NCBI GenBank assembly: GCA_030685235.1
Contig: MU839190.1
Span: 62,001 to 126,000 of the forward strand
From: Copromyces sp. CBS 386.78
Taxonomy: Eukaryota > Ascomycota > Sordariomycetes > Sordariales > Sordariaceae
DNA: 64,000 nucleotides
Direction of reading: 5' to 3'
Shown piece by piece: positions 34,089 to 45,553 of this stretch. Each line of letters begins with the position of its first letter. The stretch's first letter is position 1. A model generated the notes under the pieces. It made no database searches. It was given only the letters and a program-made list of their open reading frames with translations, and was not told the origin of the DNA. The position numbers were made by a program, and so were the translations under genes.

Positions 34089-35921
34089 CAGTCAGGAAAT
34101 AGTGTGGTCACCATTCTTGAATCGTTTTCCGGGTCATGGTTTCTAAGCACAAACGGAAGAAAGAAAGGCGTCGATAGCGAGGGGTAACTCGACGGAAGTC
34201 AATGACCGTGGCCAATCCAGGGTTGTGGCAGTGGAACAACACAGCAGGGGTGGAGAGGGTTGCTGCTGATGATTCACTAACAACGGAACCCCTCTTTCAA
34301 CTCCCCGTCCTTGCAACCATTCACAATGGACTTCCCTCTGACTTTTAGGTCCAGTTTGTTGCATTGATTACTTTCATCTTAAGATGGTTTCATCGGGCTC
34401 ATCATGGATTGGAGAATTACTGTGAATACAGAGAGAAAGATACTTGAGAAAGCGCAATTGTTAAGACAATGACAGCCACTTCAGGTCATTCATTCAGAGG
34501 TTGAGGCATAGAAAAATGTTAGTATCACCTCGACAGTGACCTTCCATAGTGTAGAGCTGACAGTTTCCTGTGGATCTCCGTGGATCTCACTGAGATCCAC
34601 CAAGCCATCAAGGTCTCCCCAGACTCATACCGTCAGCGACGTTCTAGAGGCAGCTGGACCTTATCGATAAGACATTATCTCTTTCTGGGTTCGGTTCGCC
34701 CGTAGACTCTTCTGGCCTTGGACAACTAGATCACAAGCACAACCTCACGGTCAGACCTCGACGAAGGGCGTACGAATGTCGGCATCGTTGGCCTTTGTCA
34801 GAGCTATATAGACAACGCCCTGTAGACTCTGGCAAGTGGTTCTGACAACGTCGGTGATTGGAGTTGACGTGGGCTTCGAAAACAGCGAGACAGCCTCCTG
34901 GAGCCGAAGCTGTTGAATGTCAATGGCCCAAGTATGGAGATACTGGACGGATTGGGACTCCAGAATTTCATCCTTGCCGTTCATCGCACGCTTCTCTACA
35001 GAACCCTCTCCCCTATCAGTATCACGGTCCGACCAAGGAGAGCCCGGCTCAACCACTTATCCCATCCGCTCTCAAGGTGTTCATCCGTTAGCAACTGAAA
35101 TGGCGCATTTCACGAATATAAGACAGGAATGACAGTTCGGTAGTTGTAGGCGTTCTTGGCTCTGACAGGGGAAGCCAGGGCTGCAACACGAAACCTCGGA
35201 AGAGGCCCGTTACGGTTTGATGTGCAAGCCACCGGGGCTTCGGGGCCGCCAATGCAACACTTGAACCGACCGGAGTTCCAGAACATCGGTTTCAGCCTCC
35301 TGCGACTATAGGCCTGGGTTGATATTGGGGATTGGGATCTCGCTGCAAATGTTCAAAATGCAAAAGATCCATAGTCTTGGCCTGCGTGGCTTCCCCGGAA
35401 TTCACCCTTGGAATAAGGTCGAGATAGGAGGTGGCTGTCTTCCGTGGTAATGTCCAACTTCTCAGTCCCTTGCACCGCCAAAGCATCAAATCCCCCGTCC
35501 GGTTTCGTCCGAACCCAAGAGGAATTCGGCGCCTTGGGTATCGTGGGTAAGAACGCGTTTCAAACAAGACTCTGGGGAAGGATAAGCGCTCGGCTACCAC
35601 CTTGAACTGGACCCGAAAGCAGTGCTGTTCATGAATCGTATCCTGAAACGCATATCGTCCATCAAACCAAGCAGATCTTGATATTGGATCCAAGGTGTTT
35701 CTGGGCACGAGTACAAATAGTTAGCAATGACCGTCAGTGGATCCGGTCTTGGTTGTTATCCTGCTCATCGCCCTCGTTCAGTCTGATATCCGCTCCGTTC
35801 CCTTCGATCTTCAGTCTCTTCCGCCATCGTCGCCGGCCGACTTTTACGACCTTTTCAACGCTCATTCATTCGCTCAACACACGCTTATTCCTAGCCCTTC
35901 AACATCAGCACCACTCTCACA
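34089..35921. other. Intergenic region, no supported gene
   Basis: About 1.8 kb of normal composition between the right inverted repeat and the small secreted protein gene. It has a near-perfect palindrome at 34580-34600. Open frames on the minus strand (35708-35292 and 35056-34751) lack motifs and signal peptides. The last 150 bases are C/T-rich and probably the leader of the next gene. Confidence 0.45.
34580..34600. repeat. 21-bp palindrome
   Basis: GTGGATCTCA and TGAGATCCAC form perfect 10-base arms around one C. The half-site GTGGATCTC also occurs directly upstream at 34570. It could be a dimeric protein-binding site, but there is no gene context. Confidence 0.55.
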
Positions 35922-36185
35922 ATGAAGCTTATCTCTGCTGTTGTGCTCGCCCTCGTCTCTGTGGCTATGGCTTATCCCACTGGCATCAACAATGGTGAGT
36001 AAGCTAAGCTGATGTGGCAAGTATCATTCACGACACTAACATAAGCGGCAGCTCAAGTTGTGAGACGCCAAGACCTTCAGCATGACGTTGATGCCAGTGT
36101 ACCGGCCATGTCAGATGCCAGCGGCAATGTCGTACCATTCAGCAGCACTTCGGTTTTCCAAGCTGCCGCTGCCAACGGACAATGA
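35922..36185 (+). CDS. Small secreted protein, 68 residues
   Basis: Two exons, 35922-35994 and 36052-36185. The intron has a GTGAGT donor, an ACTAAC branch site and a CAG acceptor. The protein begins with a clear signal peptide (MKLISAVVLALVSVAMA) and has a dibasic VVRR site at about residues 27-30, which could be cut by a Kex2-like protease. The mature remainder is short, acidic to neutral and Ala/Ser-rich, with no cysteines. It is too short and too interrupted to stand out without the splice. Fungal proteins of this form include pheromone-like peptides, effectors and wall peptides, but no homologue is recognised. The ATG context (CACAATGAAG) is good. Confidence 0.75.
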
Positions 36186-36890
36186 GGCCAATGAGCGAAA
36201 ATGAGGGAACGATACATACGCTGTAGAGCTATAGTGGGGAGAACGCAACGTCAAGAAGCGCCATGGCGTGTCCGGGGCCAAGGTCGTAAAGGAGAGGCTG
36301 TAATGAGGATGCTCGAACACCGCGGGACGGAAGTGAGGGTGGCCTAGGAAATTGATCTTGTCGGGCGCTTCGCTGTGAGGCTGGAGACCCTTGCGGGCTT
36401 CAGGACTGGGTAGACCGCCCATCATCTGCCTATGGCCCATGTCATGATCGAAGCAGGGCGGCGATCACGGACGACCCAGGTCAATGCATGGCATTTGGGT
36501 GTTGAAGAGGGTTACAATAATCATTGAGCTCTTGACCGCATTTTTGTTTTGCGGAGACGGAGTTTCTCGAATTGAATCGATATCAGACAAAAAGTGACAA
36601 ACAACCGACTGCTCCAGAAAATATGGATATTTGTCGCCCCTCTTCCATATGTAATTTTCTGTAGCTTGAGTGGGTCCGCAGGCTGCAGGCTTCCTTCCTC
36701 GAGGCGCAGCCGGCAGGCAACGCTCCTTCCTATCCGATCATTGGTCAGTCTGACCCAATTTCCCTCGCTTGGTTTTATTTTTGGACCTCTCCCTTCCTTT
36801 TCCGCTTCCTGCGCTTGTCACCACGCATTCTCCAATCCCCATGTGCCCGACACCTCCTAATCTGAACAATCTCAAAGGAGAAATGCCACG
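36186..36890. other. Intergenic region
   Basis: About 700 bases after the small secreted gene. It is T/C-rich near 36750-36880, compatible with a promoter and leader of the next transcript. No gene seen. Confidence 0.45.
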
Positions 36891-37365
36891 ATGTCGGAGA
36901 CGTGGAGCAACATGAACTCTATCTCGTCGCCAAACGGGTAAGGATCGCGACAAGCGCTGGAGGCTGCGCTGTTGGCAGAGTGCCTCGTTGTAACCATGTC
37001 AACGCCTTTCCACCACCCTCCACCAAATCGTGAGATCGTCAGCCCTGCGCCTAACATTCAATTGTAGCTCATGCTGTTTAGCCCACTTGGGCATGCATGC
37101 ACTTTCACAAACCCAATCACGAAGAAGTGGCTTCCATAGATTTAACTGTTCCTTGCTTTGCCATGGAGCGGCCGCGAGACAGCCACCGCCTAGTTCTAAT
37201 CTAGGAACACTACAGCCCAGCCAACGCTTCCCCGAGACAACCAACCCTGAGAGACAAACGGGCGCTTGTCTCCATGAGCCAGTGGACCTCTGCGGCTCCC
37301 TTCTGAGTCCTACAGGAATCCACTCCTCAGCCCTTCTCGTTGGATTGCCGGGCGCTGAGCTGTGA
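36891..37365 (+). CDS. Possible spliced upstream ORF or 5' exons of the membrane protein gene
   Basis: ATG 36891 opens MSETWSNMNSISSPN and meets a GTAAGG donor at 36938. A strong intron signal follows, with CCTAAC and then TTGTAG ending at 37067. Joined as 36891-36937 and 37068-37365, the frame is open for 114 residues and ends at TGA 37363-37365, only 14 bases before the ATG of the downstream gene. The intron signals argue for a transcribed leader. The peptide has no motif, so it may be a long uORF, or further splicing may join it to the main frame. Confidence 0.3.
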
Positions 37366-37379
37366 AAGTTACGGATAAA

Positions 37380-38791
37380 ATGCCGGAGCGTTCTCCATCC
37401 GACAAGTATCTCTCCTCCGCTTCTACCGGCGGATCCGGAAAGGACATGCCTCTGTACACTACTGTTAACACACGTCCGCCGATCTCATTCTACCATAGCG
37501 ACATTCACTGCCACGCTAGGGATAGTTACCGGGAACTTTGGGACGGGGTGACCGGCATCAAATGGGAAAGGATACGCGATTCACGTTCACGAGGAACAAC
37601 GCTCGATGACCTCGACCAACAAGCGCCTTCTGCACTCACAACTACACCGGTTTATTCATTGCGGCACCTCACATGCAACAATCCACCGTATACCAACATG
37701 ACTGTGAATCTGGACCAGGTGCTCTTCGCACGCGCTGAATGGCGCATTCGCTTCCTCGCTCCATGTTGGATGACACAGATTGGTATTCTTCTCAGCCTGG
37801 TAGGCCTTTTCTCCTACCGGCTCTCCGTGACATCTCGGACCTTTGAAGACGAGACATCGCATGGCCAGGATCCCATAGTTCAAATAGTGTACGTCATCAC
37901 AACGGCTCAACACCTTCACCAAATCGTGCGGCGCACTAACATAGAGACCTTCCATCAGTTGGGAATCAACTCAAGTTGGGTTCTCATCAATCTCTGTAGC
38001 TCTTACTGTTGCGGAAATATGGAAGGCGAGGTCTGAGACCTTGACCCCCTTCTTCATGCTGTGCACATATCTTATAAAATCCACACTGGCCAGCGGAATG
38101 CTGGGCTTAGATGCTTCCGTCTATATCAAATACTCGGACCGCCACTACTCAATAGTTGGCTTGGCTTTGGATTGCATTCTCCTGTAAGAACATGAATTGC
38201 CCTTAGCATCATGATCGCCAAGCTGACGTTTGATGCAGGGGCATAATACTTATAGTGCTCTTCTACGCTTTCTACACATATCGTCGCCTCCTAAAGTTCG
38301 AAGCATATGACCTTGCCTATAACAAATCAGAAGGCTACAGCTACAGCAACGCACGTGGACCGGAGAAACTAGGCTATACCGTCAAAATACTTGGCGGAAA
38401 GAAGAACAACAGGGAGCCGTCGCCCACACCCGAGTCCTTGAGGTCCCGGATAGACCAGGCAATCGGCGCCGAGTTCGGGTGGGGAAGCCGCCCGTCGGGA
38501 AGCGTAACGGAGCGCTCCGGTATCGTTGTCGGGTCCGGATCGGTGCAAAGCGGTGTGCCCACCAGACCGGCAGAGTTGCACAGGGCACGGAGCTGGGTGA
38601 CCGAGACTGGCGTGGTGGGCCCGAACACTTCTGCGGAACATATTGGTGCGAACGAAAGGAATGCTGAGGATGATTACCACGATTACTATGAACTGGCTCA
38701 TGCACGAAGTCTCAGCATTCCGACACTGGTAGTGACTCCTCATGGTGAGGAGGGCGACAACGAAGCGTTGTTGACGGGACAATGTACATAA
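37380..38791 (+). CDS. Four-segment integral membrane protein of unknown function
   Basis: Predicted exons 37380-37888, 37959-38183 and 38239-38791 join in frame to 428 residues. Without the splices, stops interrupt the frame. Donors are GTACGT and GTAAGA, with acceptors CAG and CAG. Hydrophobic segments lie at about 130-148 (MTQIGILLSLVGLF), 176-192, 199-228 and 236-262 (LALDCILLGIILIVLFYAFYTY). The N-terminal 125 residues and the C-terminal 160 residues are hydrophilic; the latter is Ser/Gly/Glu-rich and probably cytosolic. The WE...VGFSSISVALTVAEIWK and SDRHYSIVGLALD segments look like a widespread ascomycete membrane-protein family without known function. The start is uncertain because of possible upstream exons. 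Confidence 0.7.
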
Positions 38792-40010
38792 ATGGCATGG
38801 GGATTTGTGCGACATGTGAAGTACTGCGGGCGCCGGTGTTGGTTGGTTGGTTCTATGCTTTTACTCGATACCCTTGCTTCTCAATGAATTTCTATGTTAT
38901 TCAGTTTGACACCATCGCGACCCAGCCAGGGGACAATCACGAACAGGGCGACGATACAAGGAGATAGGTTTACACCAACCACATGTGCTTCAATATATCT
39001 TGCCGTGAAGTGGAAGAATCAAACATCCCCTGACCGCATTATGTTCTTCTTTGGGTGTTTCCGAGCAATATTGTGTGATGTCGGAATGGAATCGTCGATT
39101 TGCACATCCACACCTAACCCTAACCCAGGCGAGAGCATCGACGGCACAACGCACCAGCCATGAACTCCCGTGGTGGCCTACAAATGTACAAAGAAGCGAA
39201 CAAGCTGGTTAGGTACCTTTCGGTTTTATACATCGTTCTTCTCCCGCCGGCAACCACGAGATCGATTCATTTCGTGCAAAATTCAACATTTAGCTGCGAC
39301 AAGCACGCGCGGGAAGAAAGCAAAGAAGCACAAAGCGAAACAAGACGGAACGGCACTGATCAGCAACCTCGCATGCGGGTACCTGCTTCCAACTTCTGAA
39401 TCTTGCTCCCAGCATCCCCAAAACACCGGCACGGCTCGTTGGACTCAACTTCACACTGAAAAAAAAAACATTGCCAGCTGTACAACGCACCTTTACGCCA
39501 TCACCAACCTCATCCCCTATCAGATGGCGCCATGAGAACGTCAAGTGGGGAGGCTGAGGGTGGCCTAGTGGATCAGCCCTACAGCACGGCTGATGCGCCT
39601 TTTCTTGGCCGTCTTGGCTGGACGTCAACTCCAAGCCAACCAGCCATCACGCCGCCCAACCGTCAAAATATTCAGGGAGGGCATCTGACGTCCCAACGGG
39701 GACAATCTTTTGGGTTCGGCCAATTTGTTGGAGGCCTTCATCACTGTTGGTCCTGCAAGATGGGCGGGAAACGGATCTGGATGCAACCAATTGGGCGCCA
39801 AGGTTGTCCGCTAACCAGCCCCGACTCAGCTTTGGTCAGAATGCGATTTCTTAAGTACCCTACCGACGCCAGCCAGGCTTGCTAGGACTAACTTGGACTG
39901 GAGTCAACTTGGATCGGAGTTGGTGTAACCATAAAGAGGCTGCGCTAGTTCTACACAGGATCTGATTCATTCTTATAAAGCCTTTTTGAGTCTTCAAGTC
40001 TTCACTGACG
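38792..40010. other. Intergenic region with telomere-like motif
   Basis: About 1.2 kb. CCTAACCCTAACCC at 39113-39126 is a two-and-a-third-unit telomere-like motif. The last 100 bases are likely the leader of the next gene. Short frames here have no features. Confidence 0.45.
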
Positions 40011-41953
40011 ATGCCAACTCTTCTCGTCATATCTGGCTTCACCATAGTGGCCATATTTGCCTCACTCGCATTCATGGCGTCCAAATGGCGAAAGGCGGAG
40101 ACGCCTACCTCCAACAACACAAGATTCTTTGGCTCTCAGATTGGGGAGCAGTCGGTCATCAACTACAGCTATACGGATCGACCGTTGAAGTTGATGGCCT
40201 TTGATATTTACTATTTCTTCAAGTTCATCTGGGCTCTCCCCTACGTCTTGATTCCCCTGTCGCCATCAGATTCGGGAGACTTGGATGAGCTATCCATCAC
40301 GCGGGGGAACCTGTTCTGTGTTGGTCTTCACGCAGTACTCGTTGTCTTGCAACTTGGGTTTATCGTGACCCTTCCAACACTAATTCTGTTCCCCGTCTGG
40401 ACCGCTGCCTTGGCTATCGGGTTGTTTATGCTCGTCAACTCTTGGCTTTGCACTCTGCTGAACGGGAAGGAGGTCGAATACCATTCCGATCCAAAATACG
40501 CACCAGCGCTTCCCGAGCATGCCCATGAACAATGGATCTTCATCAATGGTGTGGCAGTAGGGTAGGTCCGACTGGCTGAAACTTGGTCTTACGAACCCCC
40601 ACGGTTTCTGAGCGAGCTGAGCTGACAAGAGGGTAGAGAGCACTGGATGCAGAGTAACCTTAACCGACTAGCCATCACCTTCAAGCGTCCCATCCTCGGG
40701 ATACACAACAAAACGTGAGTCCAATGCCCTCGGAGCCAGACCCTTTGTGTCACTCTTATTAAGCTCACCGATCCAGTGCCGGTATCCTATTCGATGTCAT
40801 CGAATGTCTCGTCCAACGCAACCTCGGCTACGCCACAGCAGACGTGCGTATCTGCTACCGGATCATCAAGGAGAAGCTCTACAACCCGCAGTACTCCAAG
40901 GTCATCTTCGTCCTGCATTCTCAGGGCGCCATCGAGGGAGGCATGATCATCGACTGGCTTCTCCAAGAGCTCCCACAAAATCTTCTGGCGAAGCTTGAAG
41001 TCTACACCTTTGGAAACGCCGCCAACCACTTCAACAACCCGCATCGAAACATCCGGTCCCAACACAATGCCATCAGCAATCCTCTGGCGGCATCCACCGA
41101 CTCCACCAACACAACAGTGGGAAGTGGGAACACGGAGCAAGCCCAGGGAGCCCTGTCCGACAACCAACCCCTGACCGAAACGTCCCCACAGGCACAGCAG
41201 CAGAGGACCACGACCACGGGTACCACTCCCGCGGCCACAGGTACAACCGCGGCCGCACCAACGACGGACACTTACACTACCAAGGGCGAGGAGCCGACAT
41301 CATCCTCCTCCTCCTGGGTAGAACCCAGCATCCCCGCCCTCACCTCCGAAACCAGCGCCATCACCCCCTCAGCCGTCTCGGGCCGCGCCATCGGCCACAT
41401 CGAGCACTACGCGCACACGACCGACTTCGTCGCTTTGTGGGGGATCCTGCACTTTGCCACTTCCATTCCGGGGCAGCGCACCATACCGCGCTTCATCGGC
41501 CGCGTGTTTGCGCGCACCACCGTCCGCGGCGGACACCAGCTGTGCCAACATTATCTTGATGGCATGTTCCCGCTCGAAAAGGACCCTAAAACTGGTGCTT
41601 TCATTGGGTGTGCGGAGACTGGGAATGAGTTCATGGAGAGCGAGATTAGCGTTGGGGAGGCCGGGAGCGAGATGACGGCTGCTAAGGAGGCGATGGAAAT
41701 TAGTTGGCTTGCTAATGGCATTATTGGGAATGGGGAGAATGATGAGGCCGTTGGAGGGGTCGCGATTCATGGTGGCCATAGTCCGGTGGAACGAAAAGGA
41801 CGGGCGAGGACGAGAAGAGAGAGCAAGCCGGCCAAGGTGAAGGTGAAGGATTTGAGCAGGTTGTGGCAGTACAGGAACGGGAGGAGCCCGGATGATAAGC
41901 CGCCGATGTTGGTGACGGGGGCGGATGGAGTCTTGAGGACTGCGACGGTTTAG
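40011..41953 (+). CDS. Membrane-anchored alpha/beta-hydrolase (lipase-like) protein
   Basis: Predicted exons 40011-40561, 40637-40714 and 40777-41953 give 601 residues. An N-terminal anchor (MPTLLVISGFTIVAIFASLAFMA) and further hydrophobic segments near 66-85, 103-128 and 130-147 place it in a membrane. The soluble part starts with EQWIFINGVAVGEHWMQSNL, resembling the oxyanion or first-strand region of lipase-like hydrolases. It continues to VIFVLHSQGAIEGG at about residues 252-265, where HSQGA fits the GxSxG-type nucleophile elbow with His in place of the first Gly. A low-complexity Thr/Ala/Pro-rich segment (about 300-375) separates this from a C-terminal IEHYAHTTDFVALWGILHF block that could supply the Asp and His. 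The C-terminus is basic. The substrate is unknown. Confidence 0.75.
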
Positions 41954-42876
41954 GGCGCTGTGGTGGAAGCATCTTTGGCCGGGTCAAGCCGCCATTTACT
42001 CGTTGAAGTCCATGCTGGCTGGCAGTAGTGACGGACAAGTAAGTCTAAAGGCGGAAGGAGCGAGCCCCACCAAAGTTCCGACACGCCGGCACAGGCCGCA
42101 GCTTTCCGGCGGCAGGGCCTCACTGCTTTGGGACCATATAAGCCCCAAATTCAGACCTTCCAAACAACTCCCAGTAGCCTACGTGGTAGGTGTGCTGGTA
42201 GCCAGAAAATGCGTGGTGTTTTCGTAGGACGGCAGCTGGTCTCGAGTTCAACTCAGGTCTGGGCCGCTGAGCTTTTTGCTTCTTTCTTTTTTTTCTGGGT
42301 CGGTTTTCATTTCCCTACTTTTAACGATATTGATCGCGTTCATCTTTTTGATTCAGGCGACGATTCAAGGGAGCAAAGATGGTGGATCGTTCTATTTGGT
42401 GCTGGTTGACGACTTGGCCCGGCGTCCTAGATGCGGTATCGGTGCATCTTTGGAATTTGTGCATGCTTGGATAAATGGTCTATCTATAGGGGAAGTTTCA
42501 TCAGCTAAGAGAGTCTTCCACCATCAGTATTATTGTTAGGTAGTGCATAAACAACTTCCACTGATGTTGTCAAGTCATTGGTGATGGTCTTCAATACTGC
42601 TCTGATAATGATCAGGGTTAGGGTCTAGCTAGCAACGCCCGATGACAGCATTTATCACCCAATCAGATGAAGCAGGGAATCTTAAGCATCCAATCCAACC
42701 TGACGGGAGCTCCCAAGGTGCTCGCTCAGTGATAAGATAACGAAACTTTTTATTTGGATTATAAGTACCAACCTTCATCCAGCAACCATCCTCGCTTCGC
42801 CCACCCACGCCTTATCTCACCCTCTTTTTCACCACTCCACACCACCGATCGACCGAGAAACCGAGCGACCGGCAAT
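41954..42876. other. Intergenic region and nop9 promoter/leader
   Basis: About 920 bases. A telomere-like AGGGTTAGGGT motif is at 42614-42624, about 260 bases upstream of the nop9 start. The last 120 bases are C/T-rich leader sequence. No gene was seen. Confidence 0.45.
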
Positions 42877-45219
42877 ATGGGCAAGAACAGAAAGTCGAAA
42901 CGCCAATTGGTGCGCGACGAGAAGCGCGCCAAGAAGAGAGGATTGGAAATCGAACACGAAGAAGAGAGAGACGTCAAGAAGCAACGCCGCGAAGAAGAAG
43001 AAGCTCAGCACACTCCCGCCGACGCCGAATATGTTCCGCCTCCCCTAGACGGTACCTACGACGAGAATGCCTTCCCCGGTGGCCCCGAGGGCCGTCGCGG
43101 TCCCAACACCAACTTCGAGCGCGAGTTCTTCGGTATGCTCGCCGAACAGGAGCAAGAGTACTTCCGCCACGCCGACGAACTGCTCGAGCTGAACGACTTC
43201 CCCTCCACCGAGGAGCGCGACATCTTTCTGCAAAATGTCTACAAGGAGATGCGCGGCAAGGAACTCAAGCTGGCCAGCAGTCAGTCTTGCTCGCGCCTTA
43301 TGGAACGCCTGATCCTGCTGTCCAACACCCGTCAGAAGAAGAGCCTGTTCGACGCCTTTGGCGGCCATTTCATTTCGCTTGTCACCCATCGCTTTGCCAG
43401 TCATTGTTGCGAAAAACTATTCCTTCAGTCCACCCCCGTCGTTACCCAGGAGCTGAGCGGCGAGTACGAGCAGGAGCCCCTTCCGGAGGGCGAGGAGGAG
43501 ACGGAGGCCATGAAGTCGTCAATGGAGGATCTCTTCCTTCTGACACTGGACGAGCTGGAGGAACACTTGGGGTATTTGCTCACTGATAGGTTCGGCTCGC
43601 ACGCCATCCGCGCGCTGCTCGTCATCCTTTCCGGAAGGCCGCTGGATCAGGCGGGCACAAAGAGTATGTTGCAGAGCAGGAAGAAGGAATACATCACGGT
43701 CGAGGGCGCGGCGGCAAACCAGAGTGAATTGAGCTCCCAGATCAGAGCCGTTCCGTCGTCGTTTACGATGGCGATTAAGAAGATCATTGACGATTCCACA
43801 ATGACAATGGATGCCACGGCATTGAGGGTGCTGGCGAGGCATCCTACCGGTAACCCGACACTGCAGCTGTTGTTGGAGCTGGAGTTGACAATGTTTGTAA
43901 AGGGCAAGGAGAAGAAGGAGAAGAAGCAGAAGAAGGACGATGACGAGGCGGAGGAAAGGAAGGAAGAGACACAGTCCGAGGCTACGCTTTTGGGCATGCT
44001 TGTTCCCGACGCGCCCGCCGCATTCGCCGATAACACCACCCAAGCCGCCGAGTTCGTCAACTCCATGATCTACGACCCGATCGGTTCGCGACTTCTCGAA
44101 ACACTCATCACCCACTGCCCGGGCAAGATTTTCAAGGGTCTTCAGCAACACATTTTTGGCCCTCGTATTCAGAGTCTGCTTCGCAACGATATCGCCTGCT
44201 ACCCCGCCATCAAGGTTCTCAACCGTCTCAGCAGAGAGGATCTCGCCGATGCCGTTGAGAAGTCCATACCCGAGATGGCAAACTTCGTCGATAAGGGACG
44301 CTTCAACGTCATCAGGACCCTTTTCGAGCGCTGCCACATCCGTAATGGAACTGATGAAATCAACGCCCTTCTTAAGGCTCTTACATCCGCTTACGGTAAC
44401 GACTGGAAGAAGCTCGTGCCCAAGCTTTGTATGCTTGATGAGGAGGTTGAAGAGGAGGAACAAATCCCAGAGGTAGAGATGACTGAGGAAGGAGGAGAGG
44501 GCAAGGAGGAAAGGAAGGAGGAGAAGAAGAAGGAGAAGCAGCAACAACCCAAGTTCCAAACCCAAGAAGCCAAGAACAAGGCTTTCATGCTCAACCACGG
44601 CTGCCAACTCGTCGCCGCCCTGCTAAACATTCCCGGTCAGCCTTCAAAGGCCATCCAAGCGTCACTTGCCGCCCTTAAGCCGGCACAGGTCATGAAGATG
44701 GCCACGACCTCTCACAACACCTCCTCAATCCTCGTCAAGGCTCTTCAGACACCCGCTACAAACCCGACCTTCCACAAGGTCCTCGTGTCGTCCCTTCTAC
44801 CCCACGTTTACGAGCTCGCCACCTCGCAGCAGGGCTCCGCCGTCCTCAACGAAATCATCTCTCTGCCATCCAAGCCGGCCGAGCCCAACGCGCCTGCGGT
44901 CCCCTTCCACATGAAGGAGAACATCATCTCGCAGCTTGCGAACCACGAAAGTGATCTCAGAGAGACGTGGCTGGGGCGCAACGTCTGGCGGACGTGGAAG
45001 GGCGACATGTGGAGCCACAGACGCCATGACTGGGTCAGGTGGGCGAAGGAGACGGACCCGGAGACGGCGAGAGTAGCGGCGGTACCCAGGAAGAGGGAGG
45101 ATAAGGAGAAGGAGGAGGCTGAGAAGAAGCCGAAGGGATATCTTGGAAAGAACTTTGATCCCAAGAAGGCCAAGGGGTTTGCGGCGAAGAAGTTTGAGAA
45201 GAAGGAGGTGGAGGCATAG
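42877..45219 (+). CDS. nop9: Nop9, pumilio-repeat nucleolar protein for 40S ribosome biogenesis
   Basis: Single exon of 780 residues from ATG 42877 (ggcaatATGGGC). The frame is open back to 42754, but the extra 41 residues look like translated leader. A basic Lys/Arg-rich N-terminus (MGKNRKSKRQLVRDEKRAKK) suits nucleolar import. Nop9 signatures follow: EREFFGMLAEQEQEYFRHADELL, then GKELKLASSQSCSRLMERLI, the Nop9-type first Puf repeat. Further Puf-like repeats include HRFASHCCEKL, DRFGSHAIRALL, DPIGSRLLETL and GSAVLNEII. Acidic and Lys-rich low-complexity inserts occur near 350-370 and 525-570. The C-terminus is Lys-rich. In yeast, Nop9 binds pre-rRNA near the 18S 3' end and delays cleavage by the Nob1 nuclease; the same role is inferred. 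Confidence 0.93.
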   Translation: MGKNRKSKRQLVRDEKRAKKRGLEIEHEEERDVKKQRREEEEAQHTPADAEYVPPPLDGTYDENAFPGGPEGRRGPNTNFEREFFGMLAEQEQEYFRHADELLELNDFPSTEERDIFLQNVYKEMRGKELKLASSQSCSRLMERLILLSNTRQKKSLFDAFGGHFISLVTHRFASHCCEKLFLQSTPVVTQELSGEYEQEPLPEGEEETEAMKSSMEDLFLLTLDELEEHLGYLLTDRFGSHAIRALLVILSGRPLDQAGTKSMLQSRKKEYITVEGAAANQSELSSQIRAVPSSFTMAIKKIIDDSTMTMDATALRVLARHPTGNPTLQLLLELELTMFVKGKEKKEKKQKKDDDEAEERKEETQSEATLLGMLVPDAPAAFADNTTQAAEFVNSMIYDPIGSRLLETLITHCPGKIFKGLQQHIFGPRIQSLLRNDIACYPAIKVLNRLSREDLADAVEKSIPEMANFVDKGRFNVIRTLFERCHIRNGTDEINALLKALTSAYGNDWKKLVPKLCMLDEEVEEEEQIPEVEMTEEGGEGKEERKEEKKKEKQQQPKFQTQEAKNKAFMLNHGCQLVAALLNIPGQPSKAIQASLAALKPAQVMKMATTSHNTSSILVKALQTPATNPTFHKVLVSSLLPHVYELATSQQGSAVLNEIISLPSKPAEPNAPAVPFHMKENIISQLANHESDLRETWLGRNVWRTWKGDMWSHRRHDWVRWAKETDPETARVAAVPRKREDKEKEEAEKKPKGYLGKNFDPKKAKGFAAKKFEKKEVEA

Positions 45220-45553
45220 AAGGAGAAGCGAATGAATTCGGGCCGCTTGGTAAGAGCACCCTATTGATGAACAGGATGCTGAGAGTTGATTGATATGATA
45301 CCCTATGGGATGACAAGATATAGTTTTAAAAAGTTCTTGTACAAATTTAGTCTACTGCGCCTTTCCCATACCCATCTTCGCAGAGATGGAGAGCCACGTC
45401 AGCTGACTGGAGTTTCGCACATAGTCAAGATAGCGATGAAGTTTATAAAAAAAAAAGAGTTATATATCCAAAAACAACAACCAGGTCTATATGCATCGGG
45501 TATCCTACAGCGCCAGGCCAAAGACATACATCTAACTAAGCCGACCAACCTCT
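45220..45553. other. Intergenic region between convergent genes
   Basis: About 330 bases with the 3' UTRs of nop9 and of the SET-domain gene. Nothing else seen. Confidence 0.5.

Noticed and set aside
35292..35708. 138-codon minus-strand frame
   Set aside because: No motif, no splice partners and no signal peptide. Its composition is not convincingly coding.
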